From NCBI GenBank assembly GCA_020350305.1, contig CP070709.1, forward strand, positions 135,287-140,961: a DNA stretch of 5,675 nt. The letters are read 5' to 3'. Origin of the DNA: Candidatus Bathyarchaeota archaeon. Lineage in GTDB: Archaea; Thermoproteota; Bathyarchaeia; Bathyarchaeales; Bathyarchaeaceae. The stretch's first letter is position 1. Each line of letters begins with the position of its first letter. The notes under the pieces were generated by a model, which worked only from the letters and a program-made list of their open reading frames with translations, did no database searches and was not told where the DNA came from. Positions 1 through 5,084 of this stretch are shown here, piece by piece. A program made the position numbers and the translations under genes.

Positions 1-1
1 A

Positions 2-412
2 CAAAACTTCACTGAAGCAGAAAAAGAGACAGAAACGCTCAGATTTATTATTAAAAAATGGCATTTTGATGCTGAGGACATGGAAGAAATTCATGAGGAC
101 ATATATGATCAAGACATAATACCACGTTTCTACGAAAAAATTACAGATGATTTTAGAAAGAAATTCGTAATATTGAAAAATATTATCGCAAAATTACCAC
201 CTATAAAAGATGAGTCAGAAGAACCTGAAAAGAAACATATTGAAATGAGTGGACAATTAGCTGTCCTGAAGGGGAAAGAAGTAAGTGACGCGCAAGCTGC
301 TGCTAAAATGGCTAAGGATGCTGCAGAAGAGGCTGAGCGTTCAGCTATAAAAGCTCAAAATGCTGCTAGTCGCAGAACTAAGCGAAAAAATAAGCCTGCT
401 GCAAGACCCTAA
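2..412 (+). CDS. C-terminal part of an unrecognised Lys/Ala-rich protein (5' end outside window)
   Basis: The reading frame is open from the first full codon of the window, so the true start lies upstream. The first ATG inside (position 80) has no good ribosome binding site and is probably internal. The 136 visible residues are very hydrophilic. The first half is acidic and helical (for example WHFDAEDMEEIHEDIYDQD). The last third is an alanine-rich stretch that looks like an amphipathic helix or coiled coil (SDAQAAAKMAKDAAEEAE), and it ends in a basic tail (RRTKRKNKPAARP) that could bind nucleic acid or another acidic partner. There is no membrane segment and no motif I can assign to a family. 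The codons are more A/T-rich than those of the adenylate kinase downstream, which may hint at a different origin, though this was judged by eye. The frame is real with good likelihood; the function is unknown. Confidence 0.6.
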   Translation, partial: QNFTEAEKETETLRFIIKKWHFDAEDMEEIHEDIYDQDIIPRFYEKITDDFRKKFVILKNIIAKLPPIKDESEEPEKKHIEMSGQLAVLKGKEVSDAQAAAKMAKDAAEEAERSAIKAQNAASRRTKRKNKPAARP

Positions 413-694
413 CGCGCGCTCATAAGCCTTGTTCCATCCTTCCGCATGCATGCATTTTGGATTTTGGCGAAGGCAGGTGAAGTCTCCCCACGACATAATC
501 TTTGTGTGCTCTCTAATCATAAAATTAACGTTCTTCAGATTAAAGAAAAGCCTCAGAAATCCTCGGAAACAATTGGCTGTTTTTCAAGAAGAAGAAGTAA
601 TGGTAAGATTTTCAAAATTTCCTGGATTTTCAGCTTCCCGAATAAACCTAATCTAAAACCTCACTGCAGGCATTCTTATCCAAAATAGGGTTAG
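413..694. other. Gene-free stretch
   Basis: I find no supported gene here. Two overlapping plus-strand open frames (starting near 429 and 446) have no ribosome binding site, contradict each other, and have unlikely compositions. A 35-codon frame on the minus strand is also unconvincing. There is a short self-complementary run, GCATGCATGCAT, near 444-455. The stretch could be the worn remains of older genes, but I recognise none. Confidence 0.5.
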
Positions 695-937
695 CTAGAT
701 GTATTTCAAAATCATTCTTATACTCACAAGGAGTAAAACAACACCGAAAATTCTTCCAAGATTCTTTGCAGAGATTCTCCTAGAGAAGTAGGCTGCCAGT
801 TGAACTCCAAAAATTACTCCTATAGAAAGAAGTACAACGTACCCAAAAAGGACGTTGCCAAATGAAATAGGCGTCGCAACCCCCGAGATTGAAGTGAATA
901 TCATAATAAACATCGAGGTTGCAACCGCAACACGCAT
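695..937 (-). pseudogene. TauE/SafE family permease, C-terminal relic
   Basis: The 80 residues match the last part of the TauE/SafE (sulfite exporter / anion permease) family. They open with the hallmark RVAVATSMFIMIFTSISG, continue through a membrane helix (about residues 28-48), then the polar turn AAYFSRRISAKNLGRIFG, and end in the last hydrophobic helix. Full members have about 250 residues and 7-9 membrane helices. The whole N-terminal half and the glycine-rich segment before AVATS are missing. Reading upstream in the same frame gives weakly family-like residues (LIGILTMRVAVATS), then unrelated sequence, then a stop at 1004-1006. The adenylate kinase gene begins on the other strand at 1031, so the lost part is not nearby. 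The first ATG (937) falls in the middle of the family domain and has no clear ribosome binding site. I therefore call a truncated pseudogene. A half-size functional protein is less likely. Confidence 0.75.
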
Positions 938-1030
938 TGTCAGAATACCAATCAGGGAATCCCCAAAATGTTCTTTTAGTTCATAAGTGTTAGCATTATT
1001 CCGTCAAAAGAGCAATAGTAAAAGAGGGAA

Positions 1031-1624
1031 GTGAAGAAGATCAAGCGAATCATCTTGGTAACAGGCACGCCAGCGGTAGGAAAAACCACCATCGCCTCTC
1101 TATTGGCTTCCAAGCTGAGTGCAACACATATTGATCTGGCTAAGTTTGTTAAACGAGAAAAACTGATTAGCGGCGTAGATGAGAAAAGAGAAACCTTGAT
1201 CGCAGATATAGATAAGGTTTCAAAGCGCGTGCAAAGAATCATAGGAGCTTCCAAACAGGACATTATAGTTGATGGTCACTACGCGGTTGATGTTATACCA
1301 ACGAAAGACATCAACCTTGTTTTTGTTCTCCGGCGGAGCCCGGATGAGTTAGAGAAGGAGATGAAAAAACGCGGTTTTAGAGAAAAGAAACTTCAGGAAA
1401 ATCTTGCCGCCGAAATATTAGATATTTGCCTATGGGAAGTCGTGTCTGCCTGCGATCATGGCAAGGTGTGCGAAATAGATGTTACAGGTAAAGAAATCGA
1501 AGAAGTTGTGGAAGAGGCGATTTTGGTTCTAGAAGGAAAAAAGAAATGCAGAGTTGGTATAGTAGACTGGTTGGGAAAACTGGACAGAGAAGATCGATTA
1601 CAAGATTTCCTAAAACCTTTTTAG
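1031..1624 (+). CDS. AK6/Fap7-type adenylate kinase (ribosome maturation NTPase family)
   Basis: A 197-residue P-loop kinase of the archaeal/eukaryotic AK6 (Fap7, hCINAP) family. Known members convert ATP + AMP to 2 ADP and act as ATPases in late small-subunit ribosome assembly with uS11; the role here is inferred from the family. The Walker A loop GTPAVGKT is at residues 12-19 on the first strand (RIILVTGTP). The second conserved block is DGHYAVD at 81-87, the equivalent of the family's GH motif. The LID segment follows with RRSPDELEKEM (101-111) and the highly typical KRGFREKKLQENLAAEI (113-129). The C-terminus has a VDWL element (178-181), which I believe is also seen in archaeal relatives. 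The start is GTG: an in-frame stop at 1019-1021 rules out anything longer, and GAGGG (1024-1028) sits just upstream at a rather short 2-base spacing. Length fits the family. The gene converges with the nuclease-like gene with only 2 bases between the stops. Confidence 0.9.
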   Translation: MKKIKRIILVTGTPAVGKTTIASLLASKLSATHIDLAKFVKREKLISGVDEKRETLIADIDKVSKRVQRIIGASKQDIIVDGHYAVDVIPTKDINLVFVLRRSPDELEKEMKKRGFREKKLQENLAAEILDICLWEVVSACDHGKVCEIDVTGKEIEEVVEEAILVLEGKKKCRVGIVDWLGKLDREDRLQDFLKPF

Positions 1625-1626
1625 GT

Positions 1627-1965
1627 TTATCCAAGCCTCCGCATAATTGCACGTCTCGTAAGCAATGTGATGCCACGACGATTGGCGTACGCTTTCGCAT
1701 GGCCACTGAATTTTTCAGATATCATTATCGGATTAGAGAAACCTACGTCTGCTGACGCTTTATCCATGTTTATGATCATGTTGACGCCAACCGTTCGATT
1801 CCACTCTTTGATTAAAACTACGTGTTTTTCTTTTCCCTTTTGGATAACGAAGTCAAACCTGCGCGAAAGCCCGGAAAAACCTTCCAAGATAGCATCTTTC
1901 TCCATCCTATAACCATTTTGTCTAAAATATTTGATTGCAAGATTGGCGATAGGAGTCTTACCCAC
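1627..1965 (-). CDS. Small PD-(D/E)XK/Mrr-like nuclease-fold protein, atypical active site
   Basis: A 112-residue protein with the layout of a minimal restriction-endonuclease (Mrr_cat-like) domain. It has an N-terminal helix (residues 4-18), then EGFSGLSRRFDFV with a candidate metal-binding Asp38, then strand VVLIKEW with Lys53, then GVNMIINMDKAS, and the C-terminal block SGHAKAYANRRGITLL, which resembles the end of Mrr domains. In the usual D-x(n)-(E/Q)-x-K signature the residue two before the lysine is Glu or Gln. Here it is Leu51, with Glu54 after the lysine. It may therefore be inactive, use another acid, or serve only to bind DNA. There is no attached specificity domain and no methylase nearby, so a restriction role is not supported. 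The GTG start is well fixed by a strong AGGAGG eight bases upstream. The gene diverges from the zinc-ribbon gene. Confidence 0.7.
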   Translation of the reverse strand: MGKTPIANLAIKYFRQNGYRMEKDAILEGFSGLSRRFDFVIQKGKEKHVVLIKEWNRTVGVNMIINMDKASADVGFSNPIMISEKFSGHAKAYANRRGITLLTRRAIMRRLG

Positions 1966-1973
1966 TCGTTTTG

Positions 1974-1981
1974 CCTCCTTT
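1974..1981 (-). promoter_or_regulatory. Strong Shine-Dalgarno site fixing the GTG start at 1965
   Basis: Read on the minus strand the site is AAAGGAGG, eight bases before GTG. It is a near-perfect complement to the 3' end of 16S rRNA and settles the choice of the non-ATG start for the nuclease-like gene. Confidence 0.8.
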
Positions 1982-2000
1982 AACGGTTAACGACAGTTTT

Positions 2001-2018
2001 ATGATTAAATGTAATCAT
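2001..2018. promoter_or_regulatory. Perfect 7-bp inverted repeat, operator-like
   Basis: ATGATTA and its exact complement TAATCAT flank a 4-base spacer. The 18-base element lies between the divergent nuclease-like and zinc-ribbon genes, overlaps the minus-strand TATA-like box and precedes its expected transcript start. A dimeric helix-turn-helix regulator bound there would block that promoter. No regulator gene is encoded next to it. Confidence 0.45.
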
Positions 2019-2022
2019 ATAA
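2015..2022 (-). promoter_or_regulatory. Putative TATA box for the nuclease-like gene
   Basis: The minus strand reads GTTATATGAT here. A transcript starting about 25 bases on (near 1990) would have a roughly 25-base leader holding the Shine-Dalgarno site. One end of the box overlaps the 2001-2018 inverted repeat. This is an inference from archaeal promoter spacing, not a mapped start. Confidence 0.5.
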
Positions 2023-2035
2023 CTATCATGTACAA

Positions 2036-2042
2036 TTTAAAA
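2036..2042 (+). promoter_or_regulatory. Putative TATA box for the zinc-ribbon gene
   Basis: TTTAAAA within an A/T-rich run. Archaeal spacing would put the transcript start near 2065, giving a leader of about 34 bases that includes AGGAG at 2084-2088, ten bases before the ATG at 2099. Confidence 0.45.
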
Positions 2043-2061
2043 CTTACAGAAAGATTTTTGC

Positions 2062-2071
2062 GCACGCGTGC
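2062..2071. promoter_or_regulatory. 10-bp perfect palindrome GCACGCGTGC at the expected transcript start
   Basis: A G/C-rich self-complementary element inside an otherwise A/T-rich intergenic region, lying where transcription of the zinc-ribbon gene should begin. It could be an operator or chance; there is no second copy in the window. Confidence 0.3.
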
Positions 2072-2098
2072 TTTTCGCCTAACAGGAGCGCCTACTGA

Positions 2099-2323
2099 AT
2101 GTACGTGGTGATCACTTGCTACAAATGCGGCCAACTTCTGCTGGCCAAAACCGATCAAAGAACGAGGCAATGTCCCTATTGTGAAGCTCGACTGATTCTA
2201 GACAAAACGAAAAGGGTTGCTTCTGCGAAAACCGCTCAGGAAGCCTCAGTTCTTATTCGAGCCTTGAAAAGGAAGAAGAACGTAGAAACACTTGAACTGG
2301 ATTTTACAGATAGACGATCCTAG
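2099..2323 (+). CDS. Small zinc-ribbon protein, DUF1922 family (MTH1184-like)
   Basis: A 74-residue protein matching the archaeal DUF1922 pattern known from Methanothermobacter MTH1184. It starts with a hydrophobic strand (MYVVI), has one CxxC (Cys7, Cys10, with CGQLLLAK following), then a second CxxC (Cys25, Cys28 in CPYC) 14 residues on. These four cysteines should hold one zinc. The C-terminal half is the family helix (residues about 42-59, AKTAQEASVLIRALKRKK). The biochemical role of the family is unknown; small zinc ribbons of this kind often bind nucleic acid or partner proteins. AGGAG at 2084-2088 precedes the ATG by 10 bases, and the length is right for the family. It is transcribed away from the nuclease-like gene and is followed by a T-rich stretch, so it is probably monocistronic. 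Confidence 0.85.
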   Translation: MYVVITCYKCGQLLLAKTDQRTRQCPYCEARLILDKTKRVASAKTAQEASVLIRALKRKKNVETLELDFTDRRS

Positions 2324-2342
2324 ATTCTGATACTAAATTCAT

Positions 2343-2365
2343 AGTTTTCCTCCATTTCCTTTTTA
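2343..2365 (+). terminator. T-rich probable terminator of the zinc-ribbon gene
   Basis: The T/C-rich run (GTTTTCCTCCATTTCCTTTTT) begins about 20 bases after the stop codon. Archaeal RNA polymerase ends transcripts at T-runs without needing a hairpin. Its last bases overlap the TATA-like box of the next operon. Confidence 0.4.
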
Positions 2366-2367
2366 TA
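2360..2367 (+). promoter_or_regulatory. Putative TATA box of the three-gene membrane operon
   Basis: TTTTTATA followed by CAAG. A start 25 bases on (near 2388) gives a short leader of about 20 bases that still includes the GGAGGT at 2395-2400, which is eight bases before the ATG at 2409. That site decides the start of the first operon gene over the longer open frame beginning at 2376. Confidence 0.55.
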
Positions 2368-2408
2368 CAAGTTTAGTGCAGACAGTGGTTTTACGGAGGT
2401 CTTGCTGT

Positions 2409-2681
2409 ATGGTAGATACAAATGAAGTTTCGGCTTATGTCGTTTTGTTCATAGGTGTAGGTCTACTCGTGTTCACTTTCATCAGTGCATATTCATTTCT
2501 TGCAGGACTGGCTACTATCGATCCAATACCAAGTCTTGTAGAGCATTTCGGTGAGATCTTAGCTCCATTAATTGAAACATGCATTCGAATCATGTACCTT
2601 GGCATAATGGGGTGGATCGGCTCAATACTCACGGTGAGAGGAATACAGTTTCGTATGCAACTCAGGCAGAAAGAAAGCTAG
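2409..2681 (+). CDS. Small membrane protein with two membrane segments, first gene of envelope operon
   Basis: A 90-residue protein I do not recognise. Two hydrophobic segments are clear: about residues 9-33 (VVLFIGVGLLVFTFISAYSF) and about 55-77 (IRIMYLGIMGWIGSILTV). They are joined by a short loop with IDPIPSLVEHFGE. The tail RGIQFRMQLRQKES is basic and should be cytoplasmic, which places both ends inside. The ATG at 2409 is chosen because GGAGGT lies eight bases upstream; the ATG at 2376 has no such site and would fall close to or before the expected transcript start. The next gene begins 81 bases on in the same direction. In a different frame, the sequence after about 2660 reads as a Lys/Glu-rich tail ending in VKEEEAN, so the natural C-terminus may once have been longer (see findings). 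Confidence 0.7.
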   Translation: MVDTNEVSAYVVLFIGVGLLVFTFISAYSFLAGLATIDPIPSLVEHFGEILAPLIETCIRIMYLGIMGWIGSILTVRGIQFRMQLRQKES

Positions 2682-2762
2682 CGGCTAAAACAAATCTTCG
2701 TCCTAAACAAGGAATCAAGCTCCCTCAGACATTTCAAGCGACAGTGAAGGAAGAAGAAGCGA

Positions 2763-3575
2763 ATGAGACAAGCTATAAGGGCGTTGGGCTGGGCGTCAAA
2801 AATTTTCTGGATTGTGATAACCGTCTTTATGATTACATGTTTGTATTCAGCCATTGGTTTGATGACGGATGGTGGTGTACACTTCGATAGGCCTGAGGCC
2901 TCGTTTTCTAATGAGACTGCAATGGTGTCTCTGCCTTTCTCCTTCAACAACACTGGGCTCTACGACATATCAGACATGAACATAACAACACGTATCGCAG
3001 ACTATAATGGAACGATAATATCGACGTCTACAACGTTTGTACCCTTGATACCGCACGGAAGCAACGTTGAAGAAGTGCACAATATATCCGTTAGCCTAGG
3101 CGCGATTGTATCTAAGAATACCACGTATCTGCTCTTTTACAGCGGCAATTTTAGCATTGAAATCTTCGCAGGGTTAGTATTCGCGCGTATGTTCCCTTTC
3201 CAAATATCAACAAATGCATCGATGCCGTGGGGTGCGCCTTTCAGCAACTTCTCCATTGGAGAAGTCTCTTTTGATTATGTCAATCGGAAAGTGATTGTTC
3301 CCTTGGCTTTCAAAAATGATTCACCATACTTTGACGTTAGTGCCAACATACATTTCGGCATATACAATCATGAGAATGTTCTTGTGCACTCTGATGTGGT
3401 AACACCCCTGTTAGAGGTGAAATCGGGTGATAGTCATGAGGACCAACTGGAATTGTCTGTGGGTTCATCTGTGGATCTTTTGGAGCTCACAGAAAGAGGT
3501 AGAATCCACTTCTCTTTTGAGACTTCAATTTTTGGCTTTGAGAAGGAGATAAGGTGGGGCGATGTTAGTGACTGA
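2763..3575 (+). CDS. Membrane-anchored surface protein with two beta-sandwich-like repeats and many glycosylation sequons
   Basis: A 270-residue protein of unknown function. A basic start (MRQAIRALGWASK) and one membrane helix (about residues 14-35) act as an anchor, so the rest faces outside. The outer part is two related repeats of roughly 90 residues. Repeat 1 (about 46-150) has VSLPFSFNN, YDISDMNIT, YNGTI, PLIPHGS and ISVSL. Repeat 2 (about 168-262) has VIVPLAFKN, YFDVSANIH, YNHEN, LEVKSGDS and LELSV in the same order. The pattern resembles LEA-2/WHy-like or Ig-like beta sandwiches, but I see no NPN motif. Ten N-x-S/T sequons (Asn 50, 62, 73, 82, 107, 119, 129, 151, 162, 185) fit an archaeal N-glycosylated surface protein; repeat 2 holds only one. 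AAGGA at 2747-2751 precedes the ATG. The gene overlaps the next one by 14 bases, which supports joint expression. Confidence 0.75.
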   Translation: MRQAIRALGWASKIFWIVITVFMITCLYSAIGLMTDGGVHFDRPEASFSNETAMVSLPFSFNNTGLYDISDMNITTRIADYNGTIISTSTTFVPLIPHGSNVEEVHNISVSLGAIVSKNTTYLLFYSGNFSIEIFAGLVFARMFPFQISTNASMPWGAPFSNFSIGEVSFDYVNRKVIVPLAFKNDSPYFDVSANIHFGIYNHENVLVHSDVVTPLLEVKSGDSHEDQLELSVGSSVDLLELTERGRIHFSFETSIFGFEKEIRWGDVSD

Positions 3576-4101
3576 AAAAGGGGACAAGGAAACGTTTACA
3601 GAGAGGATTAAGCCAAGGGTCCTTAAGGCAGCCATAATGGGCATTGTCACCTTTTTTCTCTACTATATGTTGCCAACGCTTCTGTTCTCAACGTTTTCTA
3701 CCCAAAGCCTTCCTTCTGAATTCGGTTCATACTTTTCCAGATACGAAAATCTCTTTTATATTTTTGCAGCAATAATCATTTGCTTCGCGGTTGTAAACCA
3801 ACTTTCATCTGGAACAATTTCTCAACACGGATTTAGCGTCGCAAAAGTGATAGTTCTAATAATATACTTAATTTATGCCTTGGAAGGAGGCATTTTGACT
3901 CTAAGCATGTCCCTAGAGGGGAATATGGTAAACATTATGGCTAATATTACCGCTTTTCTGGCGATTCTGATATCGGTCAACCTTCTAGCGCTGGCAAAAA
4001 GCATGGTTGAGGCGATAAACTTTCTTTCGCAAAAAGTAGAACAACCACCCACCGAAACTATTAAGGAAGAAGAAATGGCTCCCATACCAGAATTGAAATA
4101 A
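3562..4101 (+). CDS. Membrane protein with four membrane helices, third gene of envelope operon
   Basis: A 179-residue membrane protein of unknown function. After a charged cytoplasmic start (TEKGDKETFTERIKPR) there are four hydrophobic segments: about 22-44, 64-82, 93-115 and 123-146. A hydrophilic loop with SLPSEFGSYFSRYEN (49-63) lies between the first two and should face outside. The last helix is followed by an amphipathic stretch and an acidic, proline-containing tail (PPTETIKEEEMAPIPELK) on the inside. The ATG at 3562 lies inside the end of the upstream gene and overlaps its stop by 14 bases; GGTGG at 3553-3557 is a modest ribosome site. A GTG at 3568 is an alternative start. Translational coupling with the glycosylated surface protein suggests the two products work together, perhaps as an anchor or channel with an outside partner. 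No catalytic motif is visible. Confidence 0.75.
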   Translation: MLVTEKGDKETFTERIKPRVLKAAIMGIVTFFLYYMLPTLLFSTFSTQSLPSEFGSYFSRYENLFYIFAAIIICFAVVNQLSSGTISQHGFSVAKVIVLIIYLIYALEGGILTLSMSLEGNMVNIMANITAFLAILISVNLLALAKSMVEAINFLSQKVEQPPTETIKEEEMAPIPELK

Positions 4102-4124
4102 GAATGAAGTACGTCCCCACTTCG

Positions 4125-4366
4125 ATGTTGACTTCTGCTTTCCTTCTTTAACAACACTAACGCGGCCGCAGAAACATTAAGACCAAACCATAGAGAAAGG
4201 TTGCGGTGGGCTTCACATACCGCCAAAGCGCATTTGTGAATGTGCCTAACAGCCAAGTTGCCAACCAGATAACTGTGTGAAAATTTCCCAAGGCCATTCC
4301 GGGCAGTTCTTTTGGTGCGAGATTTGAGATGAAAGCCCTCTGTTTTCCTTCAACCATTGCATGCAT
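4125..4366 (-). pseudogene. Major facilitator superfamily transporter, C-terminal relic with frameshift
   Basis: Read from 4366 leftwards, the frame gives the typical MFS loop before helix 11, EGKQRAFISNLAPKELPGMA, which compares with the common pattern EGxxRAxxxDLxPxELRGTALG. Then comes helix 11 (LGNFHTVIWLATWLLGTF), then the start of helix 12 (PTATFLYG). The frame then runs into FLRPR and a stop at 4157-4159. One base out of step, the sequence continues the expected helix 12 as NVSAAALVLLKKE (4149-4172 encodes SAAALVLL), so a frameshift lies at about 4176-4192. Upstream of the relic the same frame hits a stop at 4385-4387 inside the CyaB-like gene, and the first ten helices are absent. The gene is therefore truncated at the front and broken near the end. 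MFS membership is fairly secure; the substrate cannot be told. Confidence 0.75.
4132..4149 (+). terminator. T/C-rich possible terminator of the membrane operon
   Basis: A pyrimidine-rich run (CTTCTGCTTTCCTTCTTT) about 30 bases after the last operon stop codon, of the kind that ends archaeal transcripts. It overlaps the end of the MFS relic on the other strand, so it may be partly leftover coding sequence. Confidence 0.3.
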
Positions 4367-4374
4367 GATTGAAC

Positions 4375-4893
4375 CTATTTTTGGCTACATTTCTGAATAA
4401 GATCGCTGTACGATAGTTTTTCAAGGTTTTCAGGTCTTATTCCAAATTTTTTCATCAATCCTTCTAAAGCCTGCTGATTTTTTCTGATTGCTTGTTGATC
4501 AGCGGGTGTCTTTCTTTCAAACTCAACGAAAGCTCCAAGTTTCTTAACAGTATCCAAATGTATTTGTGTTCCTTGGTGTCGATAAACTTCCCTCAACTTG
4601 TCTACAGTCACGCTAGTTTCTAAGACTTTTTCAAGCAAGGTTTTGAAAGCTGCTGGCTTCTGAACTTCGAGAATGAAAACCTCACTTCTTTTTAGCCCGG
4701 CAACGTTTTTTCTTTCATAATAAACCAGTTCCAGCGTGTTTTTGCCTTCTACTTCTCGAAGCTTTAACCTTCCATTCGGGACCTCAAAATAGACGTCAAT
4801 GTGCCGAAACGTTCCGATATGATGAGCCTTTAAATCGATTATCTTTCTTTTAATAGGATCAAGAGTGTTAACTCTTGCCTTTAACTCAACCAT
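4375..4893 (-). CDS. CYTH-domain protein, class IV adenylate cyclase (CyaB)-like
   Basis: A single CYTH domain (172 residues from the chosen ATG). Family members bind a triphosphate inside a beta tunnel and act as adenylate cyclases, thiamine-triphosphatases or tripolyphosphatases; which applies here cannot be read from sequence. The features in order, numbered from 4893, are: MVELKARV (1-8), HIDVYFEVPNGRLKLRE (31-47), LELVYYER (54-61), KLREVYRHQGTQIHLD (99-114) and LGAFVEFE (119-126). The charged residues of each strand (Arg42, Lys44, Arg46, Lys99, Arg101, Glu124, Glu126) are kept. The usual opening ExExK is incomplete: its first Glu is Met here. A helical C-terminal tail of about 45 residues follows, normal for CyaB-like proteins. 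No start has a good ribosome site. ATG 4917 and TTG 4929 would add 8 or 12 residues, so the start is uncertain; 4893 best fits the domain edge. Confidence 0.8.
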   Translation of the reverse strand: MVELKARVNTLDPIKRKIIDLKAHHIGTFRHIDVYFEVPNGRLKLREVEGKNTLELVYYERKNVAGLKRSEVFILEVQKPAAFKTLLEKVLETSVTVDKLREVYRHQGTQIHLDTVKKLGAFVEFERKTPADQQAIRKNQQALEGLMKKFGIRPENLEKLSYSDLIQKCSQK

Positions 4894-5037
4894 TATACGT
4901 TCAACTTTGCATAGCATTTGAACAGTCAACTTTTCTTCGACCCTCTTGAACAGAGTTTCAATTGTTTATCTTATTTACCTTGTCATGTGCCAGTAGAATT
5001 ACAAGATGAGCTGCCAGCAATCGAAGGCTTTAGAAAA

Positions 5038-5046
5038 ATTATTTAA
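5038..5046 (+). promoter_or_regulatory. Putative TATA box for the small membrane/HhH gene
   Basis: ATTATTTAAG in an A/T-rich run. A start about 25 bases on (near 5067) gives a leader containing GAGG at 5074-5077, seven bases before the ATG at 5085. That ribosome site favours ATG 5085 over the upstream GTG at 5064, whose own purine run touches the start codon. Confidence 0.45.
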
Positions 5047-5084
5047 GCTTCTTTGGATGAGGAGTGGCCACAAGAGGAAAATAT

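Noticed and set aside
442..455. GCATGCATGCAT run as a repeat or regulatory site (a similar GCATGCATG occurs near 4359).
   Set aside because: Short, self-complementary and low in complexity, with no link to a promoter; chance explains it.
429..688. Two overlapping plus-strand open frames of 75 and 80 codons.
   Set aside because: No ribosome binding site, mutually exclusive frames, and odd residue composition with no family resemblance.
976..1263. A 95-codon minus-strand open frame.
   Set aside because: It lies opposite the well-supported adenylate kinase gene and has no recognisable content; a shadow frame.
1667..1912. An 81-codon plus-strand open frame.
   Set aside because: It mirrors the nuclease-like gene, which has a strong ribosome site and domain pattern on the other strand.
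1627..1965. A restriction-modification or defence cassette around the nuclease-like gene.
   Set aside because: No methylase, helicase or specificity gene lies nearby, and the active-site motif is incomplete.
3873..4256. A 127-codon minus-strand open frame.
   Set aside because: Most of it is antisense to the four-helix membrane gene. Only the short piece at 4149-4172 is meaningful, as the frameshifted last helix of the MFS relic.
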